In this document: piece by piece, positions 19,840-28,571 of the stretch
How positions within the stretch are numbered: the stretch's first letter is position 1
Layout: every line of letters starts with the position of its first letter
NCBI GenBank assembly: GCA_016124385.1
Contig: WGNU01000001.1
Coordinates: 434,001-498,000, forward strand
Direction of reading: 5' to 3'
DNA: 64,000 bases
Origin: Alphaproteobacteria bacterium
GTDB lineage: Bacteria > Pseudomonadota > Alphaproteobacteria > Micropepsales > Micropepsaceae
Notes under the pieces: model-generated
The model's input: the letters and a program-made list of their open reading frames with translations, nothing else
Told to the model about the DNA's origin: nothing
Database searches by the model: none
Translations under genes and position numbers: made by a program

Positions 19840-20238
19840 TTAGGCCGCCGCCTGTTTGGCGCCGATCTTCTCCGCCGCCTGGGTCGCGAGCGCCAGGAAG
19901 GCCTCGGGCTCGTGAATGGCGAGGTCGGAGAGGATCTTCCGATCGACCTCGATACCCGCAAGCGCGAGGCCGTTGATAAATCGGGCATAGGTGACGGGCC
20001 GCCCGTTCGGCTCGGTGAAGCCCAGCGCGCGGATCGCCGCGTTGATGCGCTGGATCCAGAGCGCGCGGAAATCGCGCTTGCGAAGCTTGCGCCCGATATA
20101 GGCGTGCTGGCCCGAACGCATCACCGATTGCTTGGCGACGCGGATGGTGTTCTTGCGGCGGCCGTAAAAGCCCTTGGCGGCTTTCAAAACCTTCTTGTGC
20201 TTGGCGTGGGACGTAACGCCCCGTTTGACGCGGCTCAT
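19840..20238 (-). CDS. rplT: 50S ribosomal protein L20
   Basis: 132 residues, with [23 protein letters not shown] at the start, then Y-x-G-R-R-K and [14 protein letters not shown], diagnostic of L20, a 23S rRNA-binding assembly protein. The alanine-rich tail ([12 protein letters not shown]) extends slightly past the usual end. It lies 27 bases downstream of rpmI and is surely cotranscribed. Confidence 0.97.
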   Translation of the reverse strand: MSRVKRGVTSHAKHKKVLKAAKGFYGRRKNTIRVAKQSVMRSGQHAYIGRKLRKRDFRALWIQRINAAIRALGFTEPNGRPVTYARFINGLALAGIEVDRKILSDLAIHEPEAFLALATQAAEKIGAKQAAA

Positions 20239-20265
20239 GGGATTAAACCTTCGAAAAAGCGTGGG

Positions 20266-20463
20266 TTAGCGATAGGGCATCCAGCGCTCGACGCGCCGCG
20301 TTTCCGAATCCGACAGCACCTCGGTGCCGCGATTCTCCCGGATGTATTTGCCGCTATGGCTGATCAGGCGGTGCCGCTTGCCGGCGACGCCGCGCTTGAT
20401 CTTGCCGGTCGCCGTGAACTTGAAACGCTTTTTCGCGCCGCTCTTGGTCTTGAGCTTCGACAT
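20266..20463 (-). CDS. rpmI: 50S ribosomal protein L35
   Basis: 65 residues: M-S-K-L-K-T-K-S-G-A-K-K-R-F, T-G-K-I-K-R, H-R-L-I-S-H-S and a C-terminal R-W-M-P-Y-R, all typical of L35. ATG 20463 is preceded by AGGAGAAC (minus strand). It is the first gene of the rpmI-rplT-pheS-pheT set. The usual upstream partner infC is not here but at 41797-42339. Confidence 0.96.
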   Translation of the reverse strand: MSKLKTKSGAKKRFKFTATGKIKRGVAGKRHRLISHSGKYIRENRGTEVLSDSETRRVERWMPYR

Positions 20464-20684
20464 GTCGTTCTCCTGGTGAGCCTCAGAAGGGGCGGGGGGT
20501 GGGCCGGCGGATGCGCCGTCCTCACTGGGGTCCCGACTTAAACCCTTGAAACTCTTGTTCTTTAGCGGGTGAAGGGGCTCGCGCCCGCAGCCCCGCCGCA
20601 TCGAGCGGCGGACCATGCCGCAAACGCCTGAGAGAGGCAAGGGGGCGGGAGGCTAAGGGCGGCCGCCACTTCGCTCTCCTTCCC

Positions 20685-20790
20685 CGTTTACGGGGGAGGT
20701 GTCGCCGAAGGCGACGGAGGGGGGAAAGCCCAGAGAATGGCCCCCCTCCGCCTCGCTGTGCTCGGCACCTCCCCCGTGAACGGGGGAGGA
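20685..20790. repeat. R1-type palindromes between PRC-barrel gene and rpmI
   Basis: Two inverted hairpins of CTCCCC-GTTTAC-GGGGGAG type flank a GTCGCCGAAGGCGAC hairpin and a central CCCCCTCCG stretch. Same architecture as the other R1 sites with a different inner hairpin. Confidence 0.6.
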
Positions 20791-20799
20791 ATAAGATCG

Positions 20800-20851
20800 A
20801 CGGCCGTTGATCGGCCCGTAATGGATGGCCGGGACGAGCCCGGCCATGACA
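20800..20851. repeat. R2 element, right half only
   Basis: It contains ATGGATGGCCGGGACGAGCCCGGCCATGACA, the right-hand hairpin of the 101-bp R2 family. The left hairpin is replaced by a short CGGCCGTTGATCGGCCCG stem. It probably represents a decayed or solo copy. Confidence 0.6.
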
Positions 20852-20892
20852 TGAGGAGAAGGGTGCAATCGCCCGCGTTGTGCGCGGTGACT

Positions 20893-21354
20893 CTACCCCC
20901 GATAGAGCGCGCTGAAGCGGGTATCACTGTCCTGCGCTTGATAGGCGGGCAGGGCCGCCACGTCCTGCGCGGTCATGCTGTCGAGCGTGATTTCGCGGCC
21001 CGAATATTCCAGCAGGAAGTTGATCTCCTTCACGTCGATCTGGACCTGCCGTCCGCCGAAGCCGAGAAACCCGCCTTCGTGCACGACAATCGCGGACGCC
21101 TCGCCCGATTGATCGAGCAGGATGTCCTCGACCGTGCCGACGCTCATGCCTTTCGCGCCCTTCACCGGCAGATTGAGGACGCTGCCCAGCTCCACGCCCC
21201 GCAGGGGGTTGCGCGCTTCCTCAGGCGGCGCGCCGAAGATGCTTGAGACGTTCGGCAGCTCGGGTTCGTCCGCAACGATGGGATCCGCCGCGAGCGACGC
21301 GCCCGCGCCCAGTGCCAGCGCGGTCGCGCAGCCGAGGAGATAAGGGATCTTCAT
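20893..21354 (-). CDS. exported PRC-barrel domain protein
   Basis: 153 residues. The signal peptide (Y-L-L-G-C-A-T-A-L-A-L-G-A-G-A-S-L-A-A) is followed by a PRC-barrel-like region: L-R-G-V-E-L-G-S-V-L-N-L-P-V-K, V-G-T-V-E-D-I-L-L-D-Q-S-G-E-A-S-A-I-V-V, and I-D-V-K-E-I-N-F-L. The C in the signal peptide is not in a convincing lipobox. Periplasmic PRC-barrel proteins are common in this class and mostly of unknown function. GGAGG lies seven bases before ATG 21354. Confidence 0.8.
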   Translation of the reverse strand: MKIPYLLGCATALALGAGASLAADPIVADEPELPNVSSIFGAPPEEARNPLRGVELGSVLNLPVKGAKGMSVGTVEDILLDQSGEASAIVVHEGGFLGFGGRQVQIDVKEINFLLEYSGREITLDSMTAQDVAALPAYQAQDSDTRFSALYRG

Positions 21355-21521
21355 AGGGTCGCCTCCATTTCTTTGTTCATTGGAAAAATGGGAGCGGCGC
21401 CAGGCGCACAACTCACAGAGGATACATAGGCGCTCCGGCGGCTAGGTGCAAAGAGTGAGGGGCCGCAGGGTAAACCCGCGACGCTGTCTTGCGGGGGCGC
21501 CGCACCCCGTGCCGGCCAGCC

Positions 21522-22925
21522 TTATTCGGCGGCCTTGCTCCGCGCTTCGTCGCGCGCGCGCATGAGCGCGGCGACGAAATCGTCGCGCCAATGCGCCACG
21601 TCCTCGCGCATGACGCTTTGCATCATCGATTCCCAGCGCCGCTTGCGCTCCTCGAGGGGCATTTCGATCGCGGCTTGGAGCGCCTCCGCGAGGCCCTCCT
21701 GGCTGAACGGATTGACGATGACGGCGTCCTTGAGTTGCAGCGCCGCGCCCGCGAAGCGCGAGAGGATGAGAACGCCGGGATCGTCCGCGTCTTGCGCGGC
21801 GACATATTCCTTCGCGACGAGGTTCATCCCGTCGCGCAGCGGCGTCACATAGCCGATCTGCGCCGCGCGGAAGATGCCCGCCAGCTCCTCGCGCTTGTAG
21901 GCGCGGCTGACATAGCGCACCGGCACCCAATCGACATCCGCGTAGGCGCCGTTGATCCGCCCCGAGAGCGCTTCCATCCGTCCACGGATTTCCTGGTACG
22001 CGTGCACGTCCTCGCGGCTGGGCGGCGCGATCTGAAGCAACGTGACCCTGCCGCGATGCTCGGGATGATGGTTGAGGAACGTCTCATAGCCGAGGAGGCG
22101 CTCCTCCATGCCTTTGGAATAATCCAGCCGGTCGACGCCGACGATGAGCTTGCGGCCCGAAACGCTCCTGCGCATCCGCTCGAATGTGCGCCGCGCCTCC
22201 GCGCTCTCGGCCATCGCGGAAAATTCCGGCGCATCGAGCCCGATGGGAAACGCCGCCGCGCGCACCGTCCGCCCGAAACAGCGGAAGCGCCCGTCGCCCA
22301 GCGCCTCGCCGCCCGCTTCCTTGCGCACATAGCCCGCGAACGCGTCCAGCCATTCCTCGGTCTGAAAGCCGATGAGGTCGTAGGCGAACAGCGATTCGAC
22401 GAGCTCGCGGTGGCGCGGCAGCGTCGTGATGAGTTGGCGCGCCGGCCAGGGGATGTGGAGGAAAAAGCCGATCGGGCTTGTGACGCCGCGCTTGCGCAAT
22501 TCGCGGCCGAGCGGGATTAGGTGATAGTCGTGCACCCACACGAGATCGTCCGCCTCGATCAGCGGCGCGACGGTTTCGCCGAACCGGCGGTTGACGCGCT
22601 CATAGCCCTCGCCGAACGAGCGGGCATAGGCGGTGAGGTCGATGCGGTAGTGGAACAGCGGCCACAGCGTCTTGTTCGCATAGCCGTTGTAATATTCCTG
22701 GAAGTCGCCTTCCTCGAGGTCGACCAGCGCGGTCGTCACCCCTTGCACCTTGTGCATCGCGATCTGGCCGGTGAAGGTCTCGCAGATCTCGCCCGACCAG
22801 CCGAACCAGAGCCCGCGATATTCCCGCAGCGCCGCTGTCAGCGCCATCGCCAGCCCGCCGGCGGCGGCCTTGCCCTTGCCGGACGGCACGTTCACGCGGT
22901 TGGAGATGACGATGAGACGGCTCAG
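21522..22925 (-). CDS. otsA: trehalose-6-phosphate synthase with probable CTG start
   Basis: 467 residues of GT20, which joins UDP-glucose and glucose-6-phosphate. Visible are L-I-V-I-S-N-R-V, the G-G-L loop near 20-22, W-V-H-D-Y-H-L-I-P, G-F-F-L-H-I-P-W-P, V-D-R-L-D-Y-S-K-G and L-R-D-G-M-N-L-V-A-K-E-Y. No ATG, GTG or TTG is available where homologues start; the first in-frame ATG falls at M23, after the G-G-L loop. The only sensible codon is CTG at 22925 (giving M-S-R-L-I-V-I-S-N-R), nine bases after GGAG and overlapping the TGA of the GH15 gene as CTGA. Third gene of the trehalose operon. Confidence 0.92.
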   Translation of the reverse strand: MSRLIVISNRVNVPSGKGKAAAGGLAMALTAALREYRGLWFGWSGEICETFTGQIAMHKVQGVTTALVDLEEGDFQEYYNGYANKTLWPLFHYRIDLTAYARSFGEGYERVNRRFGETVAPLIEADDLVWVHDYHLIPLGRELRKRGVTSPIGFFLHIPWPARQLITTLPRHRELVESLFAYDLIGFQTEEWLDAFAGYVRKEAGGEALGDGRFRCFGRTVRAAAFPIGLDAPEFSAMAESAEARRTFERMRRSVSGRKLIVGVDRLDYSKGMEERLLGYETFLNHHPEHRGRVTLLQIAPPSREDVHAYQEIRGRMEALSGRINGAYADVDWVPVRYVSRAYKREELAGIFRAAQIGYVTPLRDGMNLVAKEYVAAQDADDPGVLILSRFAGAALQLKDAVIVNPFSQEGLAEALQAAIEMPLEERKRRWESMMQSVMREDVAHWRDDFVAALMRARDEARSKAAE

Positions 22926-24721
22926 CGGACGGAACTCCAGGGCTTGGACAGCAGCATGGCGGAATTGATGATACCAACCAGCGAGTAGGTTTGGGGGTAA
23001 TTCCCCCACAATTCGCCGGTTCCAATGGCGATGTCTTCCGAGAGCAGCCCCGCGCGGGTGCGATGCGCGAGCATGTTCTCGAAAAATCCGCGTGCCTCCT
23101 CGGCCGCGCCGCTGCGGAACAGCGCCTCGACATACCAGAACGTGCAGATATTGAAGGCGTTCTCGGGCAGGCCGAAATCGTCGGCGACGGTGTAGCGCAT
23201 CACGTGGCGCCCCTTCACGAGGTCGCGCGCGATGGCGGCCATGGTGTTCGCGAAGCGCGGATCGCTCGCGTCGAGAAACCGCACGTCGACGATTTGTAGA
23301 AGGCTCGCATCGAGCGCCGTGCCGCCAAAGGTTGCGGCAAAATGCTGGCCGTCCTCGCGCCAGGCCTGATCGAGGATCCGCTCGCGAATCTCGTCGGCCC
23401 GCGCGCGCCACAGGCGCTGCTTCTCGTTGAGCGACAAATGATCGGCGATATTCGCCAGCCGGTCGCACGCCGCCCAGCACATGACGGCCGAATAGGTGTG
23501 GACCGCCGCCATCGTGCGGAGTTCCCACAAGCCCGCGTCCGGCGTCTCGTGCAGTTGATAGGCGCGCGCGCCGATCCGCTCCAGCGCCTCGAAATCGGCG
23601 ACATCCGCCGGCCGCAGCAGCCGCTCATCGAAAAAGGCGTGCGCAGCCGACAGCACCACTTGTCCGTAGACGTCGTGTTGCTTTTGCAGATAGGCCTCGT
23701 TGCCCGCGCGCACCGGCCCGTTGCCGCGATAGCCGGGCAGGCTCGCGATCGTGCGCTCGTCGAGCCGCGGCTCGCGCCCGATGCCATAGACGGGCTGGAG
23801 CGTCCCGTCGGGCGAGGCGTCGATGAGATTGCGGAGATAGGAGAGATAGCCCTCGAGAATATCCGCCGCGCCCAGCCGCGTCAGCGCCTGGATCACGTAA
23901 TAGGCATCGCGCAGCCAGCAGTAGCGGTAATCCCAATTGCGGCTGGTGCCGGGCGCCTCGGGGATGGAGGTCGTCAGCGCCGCGACGATCGCGCCGGTTT
24001 CCTCGTACCAGCACAGCTTGAGCGCGATCGCGGCGCGGATGACCGCCTCCTGCCATTCGAGCGGCAAGGCGAGGCCCCGCACCCATTCGCGCCAATAGAT
24101 CGCGGTGTTCTCCAGCATCTCGCGCGCGGCGAAGGAAACGTCCCGCGCGAAGCTTTCATCGGGCCCGAGAAAGAACGCGAGCTCGCGCTCGACGCGGAAC
24201 GTCTGCTCGCTGATGAGATAGCTGACCGGCGCGTTGGTCGTCAGCCGCAGCGTCACCGCGTTCGTGACGTACCGGATGTGGTTGGAGCCGGACGTGAGCG
24301 GTGTTGGCGCGGCGCCCCAATCGTTGAGCGGGCGCAGCCGCACCGCGATGCGCGGCGCGCCCGCGAGCGGGCGCACGATCCGCACGAACGCGATCGGGCG
24401 GTACATCCGCCCGTGATGGCGGAAACGCGGCGAGAAATCGAGGATCTCGATCGCCCCGCCCCGCTCGTCGCGCAGGATCGTGCGCAGGATCGCCGTGTTG
24501 CGCAGATAATCCTGTTCGACCGCCGCGCAATCCTCGAGCGCGATGTCCCAGAGGCCCGACGCCCCCGCCTCGTGTCCGGCCGTGTTGTTGAGCAGCGCCC
24601 CGAAACATGGATCGCTGTCCGGCCGGGGCGCGCACGCCCACACGAACCGTCCCATGCGATCGATCAGCGCACTGACATTGCAATTGCCGATGACGGCAAG
24701 GTCGAGCGAGGCTTCGGTCAT
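22922..24721 (-). CDS. GH15 family hydrolase (glucoamylase/trehalase-like)
   Basis: 599 residues of glycoside hydrolase family 15. It has the N-terminal super-sandwich (L-A-V-I-G-N-C-N-V-S-A-L-I-D), the (alpha/alpha)6 core with R-N-W-D-Y-R-Y-C-W-L-R-D-A near 273-285, and G-L-L-S-E-D-I followed by G-x-x-P-Q-T-Y-S-L at the end. Bacterial GH15 proteins of this length include glucoamylases and trehalases. Its position between otsB and otsA favours trehalose or a related glucoside, which is inference. It overlaps otsB by four bases (ATGA) and otsA by three, so all three are probably translationally coupled. Confidence 0.9.
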   Translation of the reverse strand: MTEASLDLAVIGNCNVSALIDRMGRFVWACAPRPDSDPCFGALLNNTAGHEAGASGLWDIALEDCAAVEQDYLRNTAILRTILRDERGGAIEILDFSPRFRHHGRMYRPIAFVRIVRPLAGAPRIAVRLRPLNDWGAAPTPLTSGSNHIRYVTNAVTLRLTTNAPVSYLISEQTFRVERELAFFLGPDESFARDVSFAAREMLENTAIYWREWVRGLALPLEWQEAVIRAAIALKLCWYEETGAIVAALTTSIPEAPGTSRNWDYRYCWLRDAYYVIQALTRLGAADILEGYLSYLRNLIDASPDGTLQPVYGIGREPRLDERTIASLPGYRGNGPVRAGNEAYLQKQHDVYGQVVLSAAHAFFDERLLRPADVADFEALERIGARAYQLHETPDAGLWELRTMAAVHTYSAVMCWAACDRLANIADHLSLNEKQRLWRARADEIRERILDQAWREDGQHFAATFGGTALDASLLQIVDVRFLDASDPRFANTMAAIARDLVKGRHVMRYTVADDFGLPENAFNICTFWYVEALFRSGAAEEARGFFENMLAHRTRAGLLSEDIAIGTGELWGNYPQTYSLVGIINSAMLLSKPWSSVR

Positions 24722-25503
24722 GCGCGGGAGACCTCCGGAAGCCCGGCTGCGAGAAAGCGAAGAACGGCACGGGGATCTTTAAGACCATAGCGCGCAGCAC
24801 TCGCACGCGCAGGCCCGACCAGGATGCCGAAGCCGCCATGCGCGGCGCACGCCTCGAACCCGTGCTCGTCGGTCAGATCATCGCCGATGAAGATGGGCCT
24901 CGCGCCCGCGAAGGGCGGCTCGGCGAGGAACGCGGCGACCGCATCGCCCTTCGTGATGCCAGCGGGCTTTACCTCCAGCACCATGTGGCCGGGCTGAACG
25001 GCGAGCGCGCCTTCGGCCTCCGAGGCAATCGCATCGGCCGCGTGGCGCAGCTCCGGCCCGAGCGATGGCGCGCCGCGATAGTGAAGCGCGAGCGCAAGGC
25101 CCTTATCTTCGAGCAGCAATCCTGCGTGCTGCGCGGCGAGCGCCGAAAGCCGCCCGCGCGCGATCGCAAGCACGTCCGACGCGTCCGCGCGCCGGATCGT
25201 CCCGTCCGCGCCGCGCCGCTCGAGGCCGTGAATCCCCGCCGCGATCCGCGCGGCCTCGCCCAGATGCCGGTCGAGATCGGCGATCATGCGTCCGCTGACG
25301 ATCGCGAGCCGGCCGTTGAGCGCGGTGCGAAGCGCGGTCAACAGCGGCGCGAGGCCGGGATCGAGCGCGATCGCGTCGGGATGCTCGGCGATCGCAACCA
25401 GCGTGCCGTCGAGGTCGAGGAACAGCGCGTCCTCAGAGAGGGTGAGCGGCGGCGGCGCCGGCAGCGCGGGGGAGGGGGGCGAGGAATCGACGCGGCCATC
25501 CAT
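24718..25503 (-). CDS. otsB: trehalose-6-phosphate phosphatase
   Basis: 261-residue HAD-superfamily phosphatase. The nucleophile motif F-L-D-L-D-G-T-L-V has D30 and D32, followed by I-V-S-G-R-M and the late G-D-D-L-T-D-E. V-L-E-V-K-P-A-G-I-T-K-G-D-A is typical of OtsB. It dephosphorylates the OtsA product to trehalose. First gene of the otsB-GH15-otsA operon. ATG 25503 is 72 bases from the modB stop, so transcription from mod cannot be excluded. Trehalose synthesis is often stress-induced, but I see no EcfG-type promoter (GGAAC then GTT) here. Confidence 0.92.
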   Translation of the reverse strand: MDGRVDSSPPSPALPAPPPLTLSEDALFLDLDGTLVAIAEHPDAIALDPGLAPLLTALRTALNGRLAIVSGRMIADLDRHLGEAARIAAGIHGLERRGADGTIRRADASDVLAIARGRLSALAAQHAGLLLEDKGLALALHYRGAPSLGPELRHAADAIASEAEGALAVQPGHMVLEVKPAGITKGDAVAAFLAEPPFAGARPIFIGDDLTDEHGFEACAAHGGFGILVGPARASAARYGLKDPRAVLRFLAAGLPEVSRA

Positions 25504-25575
25504 GACGCTGCCGTTTATGCGGATTTGCCGCCGCGCGTGCAACCGGCGAAGCCTTAACCGCTTAACGCTTTGCGG

Positions 25576-26316
25576 TCAGCCATAGGGAAAGGTGTTGGGC
25601 CGCGGCGTCGGCTGGCCATTCAACCGTCGATAGGCGCGCCGCGAGAGGATCTCAGACGCAATGAGCGCGGCGAGCGCGACGGCGATGGAGATGAGCGTGA
25701 GGCGCAGCACCGCGAGCTCCTCGCCCGGCACTTGCAGCAGCGCGTGGATGGCGTTGGGAATCGTTTGCGTCTCGCCGGGAATGTTCGAGACGAACGTCAC
25801 CGTCGCGCCGAATTCGCCGAGCCCGCGCGCAAACATGAGGATCGCGCCCGCGATGATCCCCGGAAGGCTCAAGGGCAATGTCACGAACAGGAAAACGCGC
25901 CAGGGCGGCGCGCCGAGGCTCGCGGCCGCGCGCTCCATCTCGCGGTCGACCGCTTCGATCGAGAGGCGGATCGCGCGCACCGCGAGCGGCAAGCCCATCA
26001 CGAACGCGGCGAGCGCCGCGCCCGTCCAGCGGAAGGAGAAGGTGAGCCCGAAAACATCATGGAGAAAGGCGCCGGCCGGCCCCTGCCGCCCGAACGCGAT
26101 GAGCAAGAGATAGCCCGTCACGACCGGCGGCATCACGAGCGGCAGATGGATGATGGCATCGAGAATGAACTTGCCGGGAAAGTCGCGCCGCGCCAGCACA
26201 TGCGCGAGCAGGATCGCCGGTGCGAGGCCCGCGAGCGTCGCGACGGTCGCAACGAGAAGGCTGAGCCTCAAGGCCTCCCATTCCAGCGCGCTGAGAGAAA
26301 GGCCCGCCTCGTTCAT
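25576..26316 (-). CDS. modB: molybdate ABC transporter permease
   Basis: 246 residues with about five to six membrane helices and the ABC permease loop E-R-A-A-A-S-L-G-A-P-P-W-R-V-F-L-F-V-T-L-P-L-S-L-P-G-I near residues 127-153, followed by A-R-G-L-G-E-F-G-A-T. That E-F-G-A-T is characteristic of ModB. It overlaps modA by four bases. The ATPase modC, normally next, is missing: the next gene downstream is otsB. Confidence 0.92.
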   Translation of the reverse strand: MNEAGLSLSALEWEALRLSLLVATVATLAGLAPAILLAHVLARRDFPGKFILDAIIHLPLVMPPVVTGYLLLIAFGRQGPAGAFLHDVFGLTFSFRWTGAALAAFVMGLPLAVRAIRLSIEAVDREMERAAASLGAPPWRVFLFVTLPLSLPGIIAGAILMFARGLGEFGATVTFVSNIPGETQTIPNAIHALLQVPGEELAVLRLTLISIAVALAALIASEILSRRAYRRLNGQPTPRPNTFPYG

Positions 26317-27068
26317 GGCACGGGTGTGAAGCCGGCCCGTTCGAAAGCGGCAAAGCCTTCCACGCTGGCGAGATAATCGAGGAGGGCGCCCGCCTGGCCG
26401 TGATCGCTGCCGCTGGTCACCGCGCCCGGATAGACGATCGGGGGATGGAGCGATCCCTCGAACGCGGCGACGACGCGCACGTCCGGCTCGGCCTTGGCAT
26501 CGGTTGCATAGACGATGCCGAGCGGCGCCTCGCCCCGCGCGACGAACGCGAGCGCCGCGCGGACATTGTCGGCCCGCGCGGTCTGCCCCGCGATGCCGTC
26601 CCAGAGGCCGAGCGCGGAGAGCGCGGCCTTGGCGTATTTGCCGGCCGGCACGCCCGCCGGGTCCGCAACCGCCAGATAGCCGCCCGCGAGCGCGGCCTTG
26701 AGGTCGGTGTGCGGGCTGAGCGTCAGCGCGATCGTGCTCGCCTTGGGCGCGATCAGAACGAGCGCGTTGCCGAACAGCACGCGACGCGTTTCCGGCGCGA
26801 TCAACGAGCGCTCGGCGAGATAATCCATCCAGGCTTCGTCGGCCGAAAGGAACAGATCGGCCTCCGCGCCCGCCTCGATCTGCCGCGCCAGCGCCGAGGA
26901 GGCACCGAACGAGATCGCGATGGAAACGTGCTCGCGCGCGCCGAACGCGGCGGCGGCTTCATCGAGCGGGCCCTTCAGGCTGGCCGCCGCGAAGACGAGA
27001 AGATCCTCCGCCTGCGCCGTACCGGTGGCGAGGACGAGGGAGGCGGCAAGGAGGATCCGGCGCAGCAT
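26313..27068 (-). CDS. modA: molybdate-binding periplasmic protein
   Basis: 251 residues with a clear signal peptide (I-L-L-A-A-S-L-V-L-A-T-G-T-A-Q-A). F-A-A-A-S-L-K-G-P-L-D and F-G-A-S-S-A-L-A-R-Q-I contain the two oxyanion-contacting serine regions of ModA. A-D-L-F-L-S-A-D and A-D-P-A-G-V-P-A-G-K-Y follow. It delivers molybdate or tungstate to ModB. ATG 27068 was chosen over an upstream in-frame start because it begins the signal peptide. Confidence 0.92.
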   Translation of the reverse strand: MLRRILLAASLVLATGTAQAEDLLVFAAASLKGPLDEAAAAFGAREHVSIAISFGASSALARQIEAGAEADLFLSADEAWMDYLAERSLIAPETRRVLFGNALVLIAPKASTIALTLSPHTDLKAALAGGYLAVADPAGVPAGKYAKAALSALGLWDGIAGQTARADNVRAALAFVARGEAPLGIVYATDAKAEPDVRVVAAFEGSLHPPIVYPGAVTSGSDHGQAGALLDYLASVEGFAAFERAGFTPVP

Positions 27069-27155
27069 GGGCGACCTTGTGCGTTCACGGCCAAGGGGGC
27101 TGTGTATCACGATTTTTCATGCCGCAGCATGCCGGGCCGGGCGGCCCGCGCCCGC

Positions 27156-28571
27156 TCAGGCGAGCGGGCCCGGCGCCGGCCGCAGCGACAGCACGTGAAA
27201 CCGCCAGACCATCAAGGCGGCGGCGACGATCAGCGCCGCAACGAAGCTGAACCAGATCCCCGCGCCGCCGAGCCCCGCCGGAAACGCGAGCACGACCGAG
27301 AGCGGCAGCCCGATACCCCAATAGGCAAGACCCGCGAACAGCATCGGCACGAACGTGTCCTTGAAGCCGCGCAGCGCTTGCGCCGCCGTCACCTGCAGCG
27401 CGTCGAAGATCTGGAAGAACGCGGCGATCCGCAGGAACACCACGCCGGCTGCGATCGTCTCGGCGTTCTGGGGGTCATCAACGTCGAGGTAGAACCCGAG
27501 GATCGTCTCGGGCATGACGAAGAGGACGAGCGCGCACAACCCCATGAAGAGCCCGCCGACGCCGATACCGGTGAAGCCCGCGCGCCGGGCGCCCGGCGCG
27601 TCCCCGCCGCCCGCCATCAGGCCGACGCGCACGACCGTCGCCATGCCGACACCTAAAGGCACCATGAAGGTGAGCGAGGCGACGTTGACCGCGATCTGGT
27701 GCGCCGCCAGCGCCGCCGCGCTGAAGAGGCCCATCAGGAAGATCGAGACGTTGAAGAACCCGCCCTCGAAGACGAGCGAGGCCGAAACCGGCAGGCCAAG
27801 GCGCAGCACTTCGGCCAGGCGCGGCCAGTCGGGTGTCCAGAAATCGCGCGTGATCCGGTAGCGCCGGAAGGGCTCCGCCAGCGAGAGCCACGCGATGAAG
27901 CCCGCGACGCCCAGGAAATTCGCTGCCGTACTCGCGATCCCCGCGCCCAAAACGCCGAGCGCCGGCGCGCCGAAATGCCCGTAGATGAGCACATAGTTGA
28001 GCGCGATGTTGATCAGCGTGACGCCGATCGCGGCGTAGAGCCCGTGCATCGGCTTGTCGAGGCACGCCGCGAAATTGCGCAGGATCGTCAGCACCAGCGC
28101 GAAAATGAGGCCGGGCGCGAGCGCGAGCGCATAGGGCGCTGCCTCTGCCGCCAAATGAGGCTTCTGGCCGATCAGGAGGAGGAAGGGCTCGGCAAGCGCG
28201 AGCAGGCCGATCATCGGCACGCCGACGAGCGCGACCGCCCACACGCTCATGCGCAAGGTCGCCCGCACGTCCTCGATGTTGTCGCGGTCGGCGCCGAGGC
28301 TCCGCGCGATCAGCGCCGAGACGATGACGGCCGGACCCATCGTGAAGATCCAGCCCATGAAATAGAGCGTGACGCCGAGCGAGGTGGCGGCCAGCGCCTC
28401 CGTGCCCAGCCGGCCGATCATCACGAGGTCGGCGGTGAGCACGGCGAATTGCGCGACCTGCGTCGCGACGAGCGGCCCGGCAAGCTTCAGGAGAGCGCGC
28501 AGTTCCGCGCGCCAGGCTGGCACGTCGAACGGTTGGGGGCCGATGGAGGGAGTGGCGTTGCTGATCGTCAT
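27156..28571 (-). CDS. MATE-family multidrug/organic cation exporter (NorM-like)
   Basis: 471 residues with about twelve hydrophobic segments in two homologous halves, the MATE architecture. Typical are L-A-G-P-L-V-A-T-Q-V-A-Q near 29-40, D-L-V-M-I-G-R-L-G, and the second-half L-G-L-P-V-S-A-S-L-V-F-E-G-G-F-F. MATE proteins export cationic compounds with Na+ or H+. ATG 28571 starts M-T-I-S-N-A-T; the 64 codon-positions upstream are leader. Just upstream lies a terminator that competes with a second hairpin, suggesting attenuation. Confidence 0.9.
   Translation of the reverse strand: MTISNATPSIGPQPFDVPAWRAELRALLKLAGPLVATQVAQFAVLTADLVMIGRLGTEALAATSLGVTLYFMGWIFTMGPAVIVSALIARSLGADRDNIEDVRATLRMSVWAVALVGVPMIGLLALAEPFLLLIGQKPHLAAEAAPYALALAPGLIFALVLTILRNFAACLDKPMHGLYAAIGVTLINIALNYVLIYGHFGAPALGVLGAGIASTAANFLGVAGFIAWLSLAEPFRRYRITRDFWTPDWPRLAEVLRLGLPVSASLVFEGGFFNVSIFLMGLFSAAALAAHQIAVNVASLTFMVPLGVGMATVVRVGLMAGGGDAPGARRAGFTGIGVGGLFMGLCALVLFVMPETILGFYLDVDDPQNAETIAAGVVFLRIAAFFQIFDALQVTAAQALRGFKDTFVPMLFAGLAYWGIGLPLSVVLAFPAGLGGAGIWFSFVAALIVAAALMVWRFHVLSLRPAPGPLA

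Larger units (their letters stand above)
20464..20892. other. intergenic upstream of rpmI: leader plus repeats
   Basis: The first 170 bases are the rpmI leader. The classical L20 autoregulatory pseudoknot could lie here, but I cannot fold it reliably. From about 20685 to 20790 there is an R1-type pair (CTCCCCGTTTACGGGGGAG and CTCCCCCGTGAACGGGGGAG) and at 20800-20851 a partial R2 element. No gene is supported. Confidence 0.5.

Noticed and set aside
25504-25575. General stress (EcfG-type) promoter for the trehalose operon
   Set aside because: I looked for GGAAC followed at 16-18 bases by GTT upstream of otsB and did not find it.
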